This document shows positions 1 through 8,921 of a stretch of DNA of 38,291 nucleotides, piece after piece. A model generated the notes under the pieces. That model was not told the origin of the DNA and searched no databases. It saw nothing but the letters and a program-made list of their open reading frames with translations. Position 1 is the first letter of the stretch; every line of letters starts with the position of its first letter. Location: positions 1-38,291 of the forward strand of contig JAHEMQ010000012.1 in the NCBI GenBank assembly GCA_024643555.1. The letters run 5' to 3'. The translations under genes were made by a program, and so were the position numbers. The stretch comes from Crocinitomicaceae bacterium. Its GTDB lineage: Bacteria > Bacteroidota > Bacteroidia > Flavobacteriales_D > Crocinitomicaceae.

Positions 1-1015
1 AGTTGTTAGTTACCGCTACCGAATAAAACTCTCCAATCGATGAATCCCCTTTCAAGATACAAGAAGGATATTTCCATGTTACTGCGGAACCAGTCTCCAC
101 TTGTGTCCAAGATATTTTCGCATGATTTTCACACATTCCTCGTTTGGTGACAAAATTGAATACCCCGCCTTTTCCTTCTTTATCGCCTGGATACCAATTC
201 TGCACTGTTGAGTATTTTATCTCTGCGTGATCCATAGCGATGAGTTCTACCACAGCAGCATGCAATTGATTTTCGTCGCGTTGTGGAGCGGTACATCCTT
301 CCAAATAAGAAACGTAAGCACCTTCATCAGCCACCACAAGTGTGCGCTCGAATTGACCGGTGCCTCCCGCATTTATACGGAAGTAAGTAGATAATTCCAT
401 CGGACAACGAACGCCTTTCGGAATGTAACAAAACGACCCATCTGTAAACACCGCAGCATTTAAGGCCGCATAAAAGTTGTCGGTCATTGGAACGACAGAA
501 CCCATGTATTTTTGAACCAGTTCCGGGTGATTTTGTACCGCATCGGAAAACGAACAGAAGATCACCCCCAGTTCACCTAATTTTTCTTTGAACGATGTCG
601 CTACAGACACAGAGTCCATGACAAAATCCACCGCCACGCCGGTTAAACGTTGCTGTTCTTCCATCGAAATCCCCAATTTTTTCATGGTTTCTTTCAATTC
701 TGGATCAACATCATCCCACGACTCGTATTTTTTCGTTTGTTTTGGGGCGGAATAGTAAGCAATTCCTTGAAAATCTGGTTTTTGGTAATGCACATGTGCC
801 CATTCAGGCTCTGTCATTTCCTTCCAAATTCCGAAGGCTTTTAATCGATAATTCAACAACCATTCGGGTTCGTTTTTTTTTGTTGAAATGAGGCGAATGA
901 TGTCCTCATTTAATCCAATTGGAACCGTATCTGTTTCAATATCGGTCACAAATCCAAACTTATACTCTTGGTTTTCGAGGTCCTTCGCTAACTCATTTTC
1001 TGTATATCCAGCCAT
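1..1015 (-). CDS. sufB: Fe-S cluster assembly scaffold SufB (partial, N-terminal 338 residues)
   Basis: SufB is the core of the SufBC2D scaffold on which Fe-S clusters are built in the cytoplasm. The reverse strand reads continuously from ATG at 1015 (begins [12 protein letters not shown]) to the window edge with no stop. Recognisable SufB stretches include [10 protein letters not shown], the [20 protein letters not shown] block, [20 protein letters not shown], and [12 protein letters not shown]. The C-terminal third, with the beta-helix end and the SufC-binding region, lies outside the window. It follows the SufA-like gene after 9 bases on the same strand, the usual sufA-sufB order in Flavobacteria, so the two are probably cotranscribed from the promoter near 1395-1426. 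Identity is clear; only completeness is unknown. Confidence 0.96.
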   Translation of the reverse strand, partial: MAGYTENELAKDLENQEYKFGFVTDIETDTVPIGLNEDIIRLISTKKNEPEWLLNYRLKAFGIWKEMTEPEWAHVHYQKPDFQGIAYYSAPKQTKKYESWDDVDPELKETMKKLGISMEEQQRLTGVAVDFVMDSVSVATSFKEKLGELGVIFCSFSDAVQNHPELVQKYMGSVVPMTDNFYAALNAAVFTDGSFCYIPKGVRCPMELSTYFRINAGGTGQFERTLVVADEGAYVSYLEGCTAPQRDENQLHAAVVELIAMDHAEIKYSTVQNWYPGDKEGKGGVFNFVTKRGMCENHAKISWTQVETGSAVTWKYPSCILKGDSSIGEFYSVAVTNN

Positions 1016-1024
1016 GTCTTTTTC

Positions 1025-1348
1025 TTAAACAGAGAAAGATTCTCCACATCCACATGTACGATCAGCATTTGGGTTCTGAAATACAAACCCTTTTCCATTT
1101 AATCCGCCGGAAAAATCCAATGTTGTGCCAATCAAATACAAATAACTTTTTTTATCGACCACCACTTTTATGCCATTATCCTCAAAAGACTTATCGCCTT
1201 CTTGGTCTTGGTTGTCAAAAGTAAGCTGGTACATCAATCCGGAACAACCACCTCCCTGAACCCCAACACGGATAAAGAGTCCTTCTTTTCCCTCATCTTC
1301 CATCAGTCTAAGCGCTTGCTTCTTGGCATTGTCTGTTACTGTAATCAT
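1025..1348 (-). CDS. sufA: HesB/IscA-family Fe-S assembly accessory protein (SufA-like)
   Basis: A 107-residue A-type carrier thought to take Fe-S clusters from the Suf scaffold to target apoproteins in the cytoplasm. The three conserved cysteines are present: C35 in the GGGCSG motif, and C99 and C101 in the C-terminal CGCG ending (TCGCGESFSV). Length is normal for the family (about 105-120). The start ATG at 1348 gives MITVTDNAKKQAL, the usual beginning. It is the first gene of the visible suf operon with sufB 9 bases downstream. Whether it should be called SufA, IscA or ErpA cannot be decided from sequence alone; the suf context favours SufA. Confidence 0.93.
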   Translation of the reverse strand: MITVTDNAKKQALRLMEDEGKEGLFIRVGVQGGGCSGLMYQLTFDNQDQEGDKSFEDNGIKVVVDKKSYLYLIGTTLDFSGGLNGKGFVFQNPNADRTCGCGESFSV

Positions 1349-1394
1349 TTCAGTCTTTATTTAGATTAATTATAAATAAACTGTTAATCGTCCA

Positions 1395-1426
1395 CAAAAT
1401 TACCACTTTTATGGTATTTGAACAAA
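1395..1426 (-). promoter_or_regulatory. Candidate sigma-A promoter of the suf operon
   Basis: Read on the minus strand, TTTG (1423-1426) is followed after 20 bases by TAATTTTG (1395-1402), a full match to the Bacteroidetes -33/-7 consensus TTTG/TAnnTTTG. The -7 box ends 46 bases before the sufA-like ATG. Found by eye; no start-site data. Confidence 0.6.
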
Positions 1427-1528
1427 CAAGAATTTGATTATTTACTTCAGAAACACCTCATGGGAGATTAAGTTTCCGTTTTTTCCTAAAAAGTTGTATT
1501 TTCACACTACAAAAACCAACACAAAAGC

Positions 1529-2950
1529 ATGAAAAATCTACTATTCTTTTTCCTTTCTAGCTGTTCATTCACTGTTTTTAGTCAAATCGATGTCTTGTCT
1601 AAAGAATATCAAAACTTAAAACAAGCCGGCTTGATTTCTAGTCAAACCTATTTGAACACACCAATTGTTCCTGCGCAAATTGTGCACTACAAAGGGAATT
1701 CCGAAAAAACAGGTGTTTGCGATTGCCTGGTACAGTTGGATTCTACCTTTTTATTAGCCATGGCACCAAATGATGATTTGTACTCAAATAGCATCTATCT
1801 ACCTTTTAGTTTCGGTTTTTACGGTAATACATATGATAGTTTATACATTAATAATAATGGAAATATTTCCTTTATTGCGCCCTACAATACATTCACTGCA
1901 AATCCATTTCCGGATCCTTCCTTCAATATGATTGCTCCATTCTGGGCGGATGTGGATACAAGATCCACAAATGGCGGAAATGTTTGGTATAAATTGAACC
2001 CGCATTCACTTGTAATCGTTTGGGATCACGTGGGTTATTTCAACATGATGGAAGACAAATTAAATACTTTCCAATTAATCATTTCTGATGGACTGGACAC
2101 ACTTATACCAAGTGGAAACAACGTTTCTTTTTGCTATGGGGATATGCAATGGACTACGGGTTCTGCTTCTGGAGGTGTTAATGGATTTAGTGGTTCTCCG
2201 GCGACAGTGGGGGTAAACATTGGGAATGGACTGGACTATTTTCAAGTAGGGCAATTTGATACGCTCGGAACTGCTTTTGACGGGCCTTATAATACCATTG
2301 ACCAAGTTGATTTTCTCGATAATCAAGAAATATACTTTAATTTGGCCGGTTCAACCACCAATATTCCGCCACTGGTTATGAGCAGTCTTATTTGTGACAC
2401 CATTGACGTGTACACCGGCGATACCCTACACAAAAGTTTAAATGCCATCGACTTTTCAATTGGTGTGAGTACCCCAGAAATTGGTCAAACATTGAACACT
2501 ACCATTCAATGTTCGTTGCCTAGCGCCTTGAGTTTTGTCGCAACACCAAATGGGGAGTTTACAAAATATGACATTAACTTTGATGCAACCAATGTTCCAC
2601 CAGGTATATACATGATTGAAATGGAAATAGCAGATAACGGAATTCCAGTGCAAACTGTCCATAAATCCATTCCAATTCGTGTCATCTACGACGCTAATTT
2701 AAGTGGGGTTGAGCAATTTACAGAAAGTACATTTTCTGTTTACCCAAATCCTGCTTCTACCATGTTACAGGTAGAAGGACTTCAGTCAATCGATGAACTT
2801 CAATTGTTGGACCTTCAAGGAAAATTGGTGCTTTGTGGAAACAAAACTTCCAAATCTTTGGACATTTCTTCATTGAATAAAGGTGTATACTTGCTACGTA
2901 TATGGAGCACTGGAAAAGAAATGCACACCGTTAAAATACTGAAAGACTAA
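1529..2950 (+). CDS. Exported nidogen-like domain protein with T9SS type A sorting domain
   Basis: A 473-residue secreted protein. It starts with a signal peptide (MKNLLFFFLSSCSFTVFSQ). Residues of roughly 75-280 resemble a NIDO (nidogen-like) domain: YINNNGNISF, then FNMIAPFWADVD, then WDHVGYF, a beta-rich pattern seen in adhesive extracellular proteins. A short beta-sandwich-like part follows. The last 75 or so residues form a type A T9SS sorting domain: FSVYPNPAS, a LQLLDLQGK strand, DISSLNKGVYLLRI, ending VKILKD. Family knowledge says such proteins cross the outer membrane by the type IX system and are cleaved and anchored or released outside. The partner is unknown; an adhesion role is inference. 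It stands alone 32 bases before the next gene. Confidence 0.85.
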   Translation: MKNLLFFFLSSCSFTVFSQIDVLSKEYQNLKQAGLISSQTYLNTPIVPAQIVHYKGNSEKTGVCDCLVQLDSTFLLAMAPNDDLYSNSIYLPFSFGFYGNTYDSLYINNNGNISFIAPYNTFTANPFPDPSFNMIAPFWADVDTRSTNGGNVWYKLNPHSLVIVWDHVGYFNMMEDKLNTFQLIISDGLDTLIPSGNNVSFCYGDMQWTTGSASGGVNGFSGSPATVGVNIGNGLDYFQVGQFDTLGTAFDGPYNTIDQVDFLDNQEIYFNLAGSTTNIPPLVMSSLICDTIDVYTGDTLHKSLNAIDFSIGVSTPEIGQTLNTTIQCSLPSALSFVATPNGEFTKYDINFDATNVPPGIYMIEMEIADNGIPVQTVHKSIPIRVIYDANLSGVEQFTESTFSVYPNPASTMLQVEGLQSIDELQLLDLQGKLVLCGNKTSKSLDISSLNKGVYLLRIWSTGKEMHTVKILKD

Positions 2951-2970
2951 AAAGCACACTGGATAATGTG

Positions 2971-2978
2971 TATTTTTG
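2971..2978 (+). promoter_or_regulatory. Candidate -7 element with almost no leader
   Basis: TATTTTTG matches TAnnTTTG and ends only 4 bases before the ATG at 2983. No convincing TTG lies at the right distance upstream, so support is partial. If used, the mRNA would be leaderless or nearly so. Confidence 0.35.
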
Positions 2979-2982
2979 ACAC

Positions 2983-3921
2983 ATGAAACATTTCCTATTT
3001 TCGTGCCTTTTATTCCTGCAAGTAACTACCGTCTTTGCACAACAGGGGGGTCATCATTTTCAAACGAAATATGTAGTCATTTTAGTTATTGATGGGCCAA
3101 GGTATAGTGAAACGTATGGAGATACCTCTTGTAGACTAAGTCCAATCTTATGTGACTCACTGCGCTATCAAGGAGCTTTTTATGAGAATTTTCGGAACAA
3201 TGGGCCAACGTATACCGTTCCTGGTCACACCGCCATTGTAACCGGGTCTTACCAACGCATATCCAACACAGGGACTGCCTTACCACGTAATCCATCGCTT
3301 TTTCAATATTATCTAAAGGCTACTGGAGCATCTAAAAATGATGCCTATATTGTCTCGAGTAAAGGAAAATTAGACGTCCTGGCAAACACGGAAAATAAAA
3401 AATGGCATGATCAATTCTTGGCAAGTACCTATTGTGGTCCAAATGGCAATGGAATTGGATACGGTAAAGACGAAAAAACATTTGCCAAGGTCACAGAATT
3501 AATCACTAGTCCAAATGTTCCACATCTCATGCTAATTAACTTACTCGCTGTGGATGTGAATGGTCACGCCAACAATTGGGAAAAATACCAGGAATCCATT
3601 ACTGCATGTGATGCTTACGCCTCTGAACTGTGGCAAATGATTCAAAGCAATCCAGTGACGAAAAATCAAACGACCTTGTTTATCACAAACGATCACGGAC
3701 GACATTTAAATGGTGTTAAATCAGGATTTGTCAATCATGGCGACCATTGTGAAGGATGTGAACACATCTCTTTACTCATCTTAGGTCCAGATACACCAAA
3801 AGGCATATCGATAGAACAAGAAGGTGAGTTAATTGATCTTTCAAAAACGATTTCCACGATGCTTCACTTTGAAATGCCTACAAGCAAAGGAAGGATTTTA
3901 CAGGAAGCTTTCAAGCCTTAG
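2983..3921 (+). CDS. Exported alkaline phosphatase superfamily hydrolase (phosphodiesterase/phosphatase-like)
   Basis: A 312-residue protein with a signal peptide (MKHFLFSCLLFLQVTTVFA). The fold signature is that of the alkaline phosphatase / nucleotide pyrophosphatase superfamily: a first metal-binding Asp in VILVIDGPRYSET, a likely catalytic Thr region GPTYTVPGHTAIVTG, a second metal site LLAVDVNGHANN (Asp and His), ITNDHGRH (Asp-His pair), and a last His in NHGDHCEGCEH. The two-metal core therefore looks complete. At 312 residues it is shorter than typical NPP enzymes, suggesting a minimal phosphodiesterase or phosphatase in the periplasm. Substrate cannot be told from sequence. Its stop overlaps the convergent hutU stop by 4 bases. 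Confidence 0.8.
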   Translation: MKHFLFSCLLFLQVTTVFAQQGGHHFQTKYVVILVIDGPRYSETYGDTSCRLSPILCDSLRYQGAFYENFRNNGPTYTVPGHTAIVTGSYQRISNTGTALPRNPSLFQYYLKATGASKNDAYIVSSKGKLDVLANTENKKWHDQFLASTYCGPNGNGIGYGKDEKTFAKVTELITSPNVPHLMLINLLAVDVNGHANNWEKYQESITACDAYASELWQMIQSNPVTKNQTTLFITNDHGRHLNGVKSGFVNHGDHCEGCEHISLLILGPDTPKGISIEQEGELIDLSKTISTMLHFEMPTSKGRILQEAFKP

Positions 3922-5924
3922 AATAATCCGTTTAACAATTGATCATCGACCGAATTAGGCAAAGTAACTTTTAAGTTAGGTTCCATTTCCATAGCTCTTT
4001 TGATGGCAAAAGTTGCATTTTCATTTCGTGCCCAATTTCGACGTGCAATGCCGTTGTTGACATCCCAATGCAACATCATCTTTAAGTTACGATCAGCATC
4101 CGCACTACCATCTAATAACATTCCAAATCCTCCATTGATGACTTCTCCCCAACCAACTCCTCCGCCATTGTGAATGGAAACCCATGTTGCACCGCGAAAA
4201 CTATCTCCGATGACGTTTTGGATGGCCATGTCTGCCGTAAAACGCGAACCATCATAAATATTTGAGGTCTCTCGATAAGGCGAATCCGTACCAGATACAT
4301 CATGGTGATCGCGTCCCAACACAACTGGTCCAATTTCTCCATTGGCAATGGCTTGGTTAAATGCCTCTGCAATGCGCATGCGACCTTCCGCATCAGCGTA
4401 TAGGATTCTAGCCTGTGAACCAACAACCAAACGATTTTCCTGTGCGCCTTTGATCCATTGGATGTTATCCGCCATTTGCTGTTGTATTTCCACTGGACTT
4501 TTAGCCATCATTTCTTCCAATACACGACACGCAATGGCATCGGTTTTGGCTAAATCTTCCGGATTTCCTGAAGCGCATACCCAACGGAAAGGTCCAAATC
4601 CAAAGTCAAAACACATGGGGCCGAGAATGTCCTGTACGTAAGAAGGGTATTTAAAATCAATGTGGTTTTCAGCCATTACATCACCACCTGCACGCGACGA
4701 TTCCAATAGAAAGGCGTTGCCATAATCGAAGAAATAAGTTCCTTTAGCGGTGTGTTTATTTACCGAGGCAGCATGACGTCTTAAGCTTTCTTGTACATAT
4801 GTTTTAAATTTTTCAGGATCCTTTGCCATTAACTCGTTTGCTTCGTCAAAAGTAAGTCCTGCAGGATAATACCCACCAGCCCAAGGATTGTGAAGGGACG
4901 TTTGATCGGATCCTAAATCCACATGGACATCGGCTTCGTCAAATTTCTCCCAAACATCGACCACATTTCCCAAGTAGGCAATGGAAACAACTTCTTTTGC
5001 TGCTTGAGCTTTCTTCACGCGAAGAACCAAAACATCTAAATCGCTGATGATTTCATCGACCCAGCCCTGTTCATGGCGGGTATTTGCCGCTTTTGGATTC
5101 ACCTCGGCGGTCACCGAAATCACTCCAGCAATGTTTCCTGCTTTTGGCTGCGCACCAGACATTCCACCTAATCCGGCGGTAAGGAACAATTTCCCTTTAA
5201 TGTCATCGCGGTTTTTAGCCAAGCGACGGACAGCATTTAACACCGTAATCGTCGTACCATGGACAATTCCTTGCGGACCAATGTACATATAGGAACCAGC
5301 CGTCATTTGTCCGTATTGGGTGACACCTATTGCATTGAACTTTTCCCAATCATCCGGTTTGGAATAGTTTGGAATCATCATTCCGTTCGTCACTACTACT
5401 CTCGGAGCTAATTTATGTGAAGGAAACAAGCCCATTGGATGTCCGGAATACATCACCAATGTTTGCTCATCAGTCATTTCAGACAAATATTTCATCGTTA
5501 AACGGTACTGCACCCAATTTTGGAATACTGCGCCATTTCCACCATAGGTAATGAGTTCGTGTGGATGTTGTGCCACAGCATGATCCAAGTTGTTTTGAAT
5601 CATGAGCATGATGGCTTTTGCTTGTGTCGATTTTCCTGGATACTCCGTTATTGGACGAGCAAAAATCGGATGCGTTGGGCGATAACGGTGCATATAAATG
5701 CGCCCATATGTTTTTAATTCTTCGGCAAAATCTTTTGCTAATTCAGCATGTTGCTCCTTTGGAAAATAACGTAAAGCATTCGCAATCGCGAGTTTTTTCT
5801 CCTCAAGCGAAAGGATATCCTTACGTTTAGGTGCATGATTTACTTGCGGTTCCCACGATTTAGCAGCAGGAATTTGAGTTGGAATACCTTCTTGAATTTC
5901 TTGTGCAAAAGATAGTTCAGACAT
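3918..5924 (-). CDS. hutU: Urocanate hydratase (urocanase)
   Basis: Second enzyme of histidine breakdown, hydrating urocanate to imidazolone propionate in the cytoplasm with tightly bound NAD used as an electrophile. Clear family blocks: YGGNGAVFQNW, the glycine-rich NAD-binding GLGGMSGAQ near residue 255, LGSDQTSLHNPWAGGYYPAG, the RWVCASG block holding the conserved catalytic cysteine, and LGRDHHDVSGTDSPYRET. At 668 residues it belongs to the long form (also seen in animals and other Bacteroidota) rather than the roughly 555-residue Pseudomonas form. I chose ATG at 5924 (MSELSFAQ) over an in-frame TTG at 5933, because the likely promoter -7 box ends at 5941 and would leave no leader for the TTG. 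No other hut gene is visible here. Confidence 0.96.
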   Translation of the reverse strand: MSELSFAQEIQEGIPTQIPAAKSWEPQVNHAPKRKDILSLEEKKLAIANALRYFPKEQHAELAKDFAEELKTYGRIYMHRYRPTHPIFARPITEYPGKSTQAKAIMLMIQNNLDHAVAQHPHELITYGGNGAVFQNWVQYRLTMKYLSEMTDEQTLVMYSGHPMGLFPSHKLAPRVVVTNGMMIPNYSKPDDWEKFNAIGVTQYGQMTAGSYMYIGPQGIVHGTTITVLNAVRRLAKNRDDIKGKLFLTAGLGGMSGAQPKAGNIAGVISVTAEVNPKAANTRHEQGWVDEIISDLDVLVLRVKKAQAAKEVVSIAYLGNVVDVWEKFDEADVHVDLGSDQTSLHNPWAGGYYPAGLTFDEANELMAKDPEKFKTYVQESLRRHAASVNKHTAKGTYFFDYGNAFLLESSRAGGDVMAENHIDFKYPSYVQDILGPMCFDFGFGPFRWVCASGNPEDLAKTDAIACRVLEEMMAKSPVEIQQQMADNIQWIKGAQENRLVVGSQARILYADAEGRMRIAEAFNQAIANGEIGPVVLGRDHHDVSGTDSPYRETSNIYDGSRFTADMAIQNVIGDSFRGATWVSIHNGGGVGWGEVINGGFGMLLDGSADADRNLKMMLHWDVNNGIARRNWARNENATFAIKRAMEMEPNLKVTLPNSVDDQLLNGLF

Positions 5925-5940
5925 ATTGTTCAATTTTGAA

Positions 5941-5969
5941 CAAAAGTAGTCAATCCTAATATTTCACAA
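5941..5969 (-). promoter_or_regulatory. hutU: Candidate hutU promoter
   Basis: On the minus strand TTG (5967-5969), 18 bases, then TACTTTTG (5941-5948), matching TAnnTTTG. The upstream part overlaps the last codons and stop of the preceding gene. The -7 box lies 16 bases before the ATG at 5924. Confidence 0.5.
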
Positions 5970-8424
5970 CGACAAATCCGTGTTTTTGTATTTTTTCTCC
6001 ACCTTCAAAAACAGCATCAATGCGGTAGAAATAAGTACCTTCTTCTACAAGGTCTCCACCCGATGTTTTTCCGTCCCAATGTCCTGCTGGATCACTATAT
6101 TCGTAAATCACATTACCCCAGCGATTTAGGATGTAACATTGGAATTCAGCAATTCCATCATATTCCACAAAGAAATTTTCATTTCCAACTTGAGAAGACA
6201 AAGAAATAATGTTTGGAGCAGTAATATCACATGGTTTAATGGTGATCGTAGATACATCAGAAACCGTATAACATTCATTGGAAAGGAAGAAGGTATACTC
6301 CCCTGGCTGATTCACAATGCGAGGAACCGAAGTGTAGCCGTCTCCCCAAACAAAGGTTTGCAACGGATTATATCCAGCCTGCAAAGGTTGTGAATTCACC
6401 ATTAACGGACTCAACTCGAAATTGGCATTTTTACAAATTGCTGTATCCAGTAATTCCGTATAGATGTAAGGTTGGAATTCTATCTGAGAAATAATGGTGT
6501 CGTTACAAGAATTATCGATGAACATCACATCATAAATTCCACCGACATGCATCGTACTAATCTCTGGATTATTCACGAGGTTACTTGGCAAGAAATGAAC
6601 ACTTGTATCTGCACACGCCCAAACTCCTCCACTGTACGCGATGGTATTTTGCACTTGATATGCGTAATTACACGCTAAGGTATCGTTAAAAATTACAGGA
6701 GTCGGTAACACGTATAAAGTCACGGTTGTATCATAATGACACCCAAAATTATCCGTTACATTGTAAGTATAGTTGGTGTTTCCTGTAACAGATGGTTGAA
6801 TGACAATCAACGTGTCATTCTGCCCAGAAATGATACTTGGATCGTTGGTCCAAAAATCACTCATGACAATGTTCTGATATCCTTCCGATTCAGGATATAA
6901 AGAAGAATTAAAGTAAATGGCCCATTGGAATATGTATCCATCATCAATTCCTTGATTATCTTGCACTTGAATGGTCCATGGTCCATTTATTGGACAACCA
7001 GCAAATTGATTAAAATCACCATCTGGCAGGTACACTCCATTCGGATTCATGGAAGCAAAGCCGTAAGAATTGATGATGGTATTTCCCAGTGCTTCTTCCG
7101 CACAAATGGTTCCTAGCGTAGCATTTGTTGGAGAGAAACAATATGTCCAAACTGGCGTACCTGGAGCACCTCCATCGATATTTGTATCATTACCTAAGAA
7201 GGTTGAAATTCCATTTCCACATCCGCCGGGAACCAATTCATTCCAACCGAAAGGAGTTTGATTATAGGCATTCATGATAGAAACCGTTGTTCCATTCGGA
7301 CAAGTTAACGCAATTTCAATGTCCCCAATGTACGAATGCTCAATGTCAATGCATAATTGATCAAAATCATTTGCGGAGGTAATGACCGCTGTTGAGTCAA
7401 ATCCTGACATCGGTACAATTGAAGAATAGGTCTGTCCTGCTCCATCTGGAAGGAAAGTTAACCCAGCAAAAACTCCTCCGATCTGAAATTGTCCTCCGGG
7501 GATGTCAATTCCAACCGTGTCCGTTGCGGTTACTCCCCCAATTAAATTCGTACTCACTCCCAAACAGACGGTGTCCGCTAATGGACCTGTTCCAGTAAAC
7601 AATGGCGTTTGAGAAACTCGAACTTTACAATGAATATTGGCCTGATGTGGGAAAATATCCTGAACCTTTAAATCTACATAATAACCAGATTGTGCAGGTG
7701 GGGTAAACCAAACAGAACTTCCTGTAAATTGTCCAACACCACCAATGGTCCAAGTGTAATTACAATTTGCAACCGTTTGAGAATATCCAGTATTTGTGTT
7801 TTCTAAGGAATAAGGGAAAAGTGGTGTAGCCGTCAATAAAACGGAATCGCCAAAACATAAATCTACGTATCCGGTGTCCAAAGGATTTAAGACATTGACA
7901 CCAACGCCATTTTTAAAAGCTTCGATGTGCGGTTCAATAGGTTGGGGTGGATTTCCACAAGCAACGTTCGCTACCCAACCTGTTCCTTCACTTGCACCAT
8001 CAGAGTGGAAACGCAAGGTTAAACATCCGGATGGATTATTTGCAAAAGAGGCTTGAACATAGAATCCAACGGGATTGGTGCCCGAGTTAAATGCCCCCAG
8101 CAACGGTGCACTGGTAGAAGGTCCGTCGTATACATACAATGTATCTGTCGGATGAATGTCAAACTCAAATCCAATATTCGTTGCAAAAGCAATCGAAACT
8201 TTCGACCCTTGTGTCAAATCTGGACAAAGGACCAAGGTCTCGTTTGTATTCGGCAAGTAATTTCCAGCACCATCGATGAAATTGGTTCCACCAGTCGGAA
8301 CAATTCCAGCACAATTAAGGGGATTAGTTTGACTGTAATCTGGGTCAGTAATCGTTAAAGTCACCTGAGAAATTCCCAAGTGAGCAACAAGAACGAATAA
8401 GAAAGCAAGTATGTTTTTTGTCAT
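5956..8424 (-). CDS. Exported CUB and P-domain protein with T9SS type B (CHU_C) sorting domain
   Basis: An 822-residue secreted protein. After a signal peptide (MTKNILAFLFVLVAHLGISQ) comes a CUB-like domain at about residues 30-160 (DTLYVYDGPSTSAPLLG, LTLRFHSDG). A PKD/Ig-like stretch follows. A proprotein-convertase P-domain spans about 310-515 (LCIDIEHSYIGDIEIAL, GPWTIQVQDN, GYIFQWAIYF). The end is a gliding-motility-associated type B sorting domain (ILNRWGNVIYE, HWDGKTSGG, EEGTYFYRI, HGFVVVKY). CUB and P-domains are typical of calcium-stabilised extracellular proteins; here there is no protease domain, so an adhesin or scaffold role is inferred. Its ATG shares one base with the stop of the small exported gene upstream (TAATG), so translation is probably coupled. 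Confidence 0.87.
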   Translation of the reverse strand: MTKNILAFLFVLVAHLGISQVTLTITDPDYSQTNPLNCAGIVPTGGTNFIDGAGNYLPNTNETLVLCPDLTQGSKVSIAFATNIGFEFDIHPTDTLYVYDGPSTSAPLLGAFNSGTNPVGFYVQASFANNPSGCLTLRFHSDGASEGTGWVANVACGNPPQPIEPHIEAFKNGVGVNVLNPLDTGYVDLCFGDSVLLTATPLFPYSLENTNTGYSQTVANCNYTWTIGGVGQFTGSSVWFTPPAQSGYYVDLKVQDIFPHQANIHCKVRVSQTPLFTGTGPLADTVCLGVSTNLIGGVTATDTVGIDIPGGQFQIGGVFAGLTFLPDGAGQTYSSIVPMSGFDSTAVITSANDFDQLCIDIEHSYIGDIEIALTCPNGTTVSIMNAYNQTPFGWNELVPGGCGNGISTFLGNDTNIDGGAPGTPVWTYCFSPTNATLGTICAEEALGNTIINSYGFASMNPNGVYLPDGDFNQFAGCPINGPWTIQVQDNQGIDDGYIFQWAIYFNSSLYPESEGYQNIVMSDFWTNDPSIISGQNDTLIVIQPSVTGNTNYTYNVTDNFGCHYDTTVTLYVLPTPVIFNDTLACNYAYQVQNTIAYSGGVWACADTSVHFLPSNLVNNPEISTMHVGGIYDVMFIDNSCNDTIISQIEFQPYIYTELLDTAICKNANFELSPLMVNSQPLQAGYNPLQTFVWGDGYTSVPRIVNQPGEYTFFLSNECYTVSDVSTITIKPCDITAPNIISLSSQVGNENFFVEYDGIAEFQCYILNRWGNVIYEYSDPAGHWDGKTSGGDLVEEGTYFYRIDAVFEGGEKIQKHGFVVVKY

Positions 8425-8792
8425 TATTTCTGGTTTTGCATTTCCAACTTAAGGATGTTTGAAGACTTTACTATAAGTAACTCATTTCCTCCTTCTATTT
8501 TGAAATATTGTGTACGGTCTTTGATTTGCAAGTGTAAATCTGTAAATCGCAGGTCTTTTTTAGATTTAACAGCAATGGTTGGGAACTGACTGACATCCTT
8601 TCCCTCTGGAGCTGGAATGACATAGCACGCGTGATCAACCGCATAATTCAACACCTCAATGGCGCCATTTCCAGCTTCTTCAATTTGCTGTAATTCTATT
8701 TTGGAATAACTTTTAGATAGTGCAGGACTTGCTTTCTGTGCATAAAATTGCTGAGCAAATGCCAATAAAATGATGAATAAGCCTTTTTTCAT
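8424..8792 (-). CDS. Small exported protein of unknown function
   Basis: 122 residues with a signal peptide (MKKGLFIILLAFAQQFYA, cleavage probably before QKASPA). I do not recognise a family. The mature part is about 100 residues, mixed charge, with one cysteine (in DHACYVIPAP) and a C-terminal strand-rich pattern (YFKIEGGNELLIVKSSNILKLEMQ). It lies directly upstream of the CUB/P-domain T9SS cargo, with a TAATG stop-start overlap, so the two are very likely one transcript. A dedicated periplasmic partner or companion of the large cargo is a reasonable guess but only inference. Confidence 0.75.
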   Translation of the reverse strand: MKKGLFIILLAFAQQFYAQKASPALSKSYSKIELQQIEEAGNGAIEVLNYAVDHACYVIPAPEGKDVSQFPTIAVKSKKDLRFTDLHLQIKDRTQYFKIEGGNELLIVKSSNILKLEMQNQK

Positions 8793-8862
8793 AGTGCGTT
8801 TGTTGTGTCGACAAGACGTGAGTAATCGTTGAAAAGTTGTATCAAATGTTCAAATTTTTCAA

Positions 8863-8893
8863 TTTCAAGCTAAGATAATAAAACTTAGTTTTG
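8863..8893 (+). promoter_or_regulatory. Candidate promoter of the transketolase operon
   Basis: TTTC (8863-8866, one mismatch from TTTG), 19 bases, then TAGTTTTG (8886-8893), a full TAnnTTTG match, 28 bases before the ATG at 8922. This intergenic stretch also serves the divergent gene at 8792. Confidence 0.5.
8870..8877 (-). promoter_or_regulatory. Possible -7 element for the divergent small exported gene
   Basis: Minus-strand TATCTTAG (one mismatch from TAnnTTTG) lies inside the region used by the plus-strand transketolase promoter. Its -33 partner is poor and the implied leader is about 70 bases, so support is weak. Confidence 0.25.
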
Positions 8894-8921
8894 CTCACAC
8901 ATAATTCCTTAGTTAAAATTC

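Noticed and set aside
919-1224. Plus-strand 101-codon frame over sufA and sufB
   Set aside because: It is antisense to two clear genes and shows no domain or signal.
2950-2978. Terminator-like repeat (AAAAAGCACAC ... GTGTATTTTT) after the nidogen-like gene
   Set aside because: The stem has only four GC-containing pairs and an uneven internal loop; the T-rich part is better explained as the -7 box TATTTTTG.
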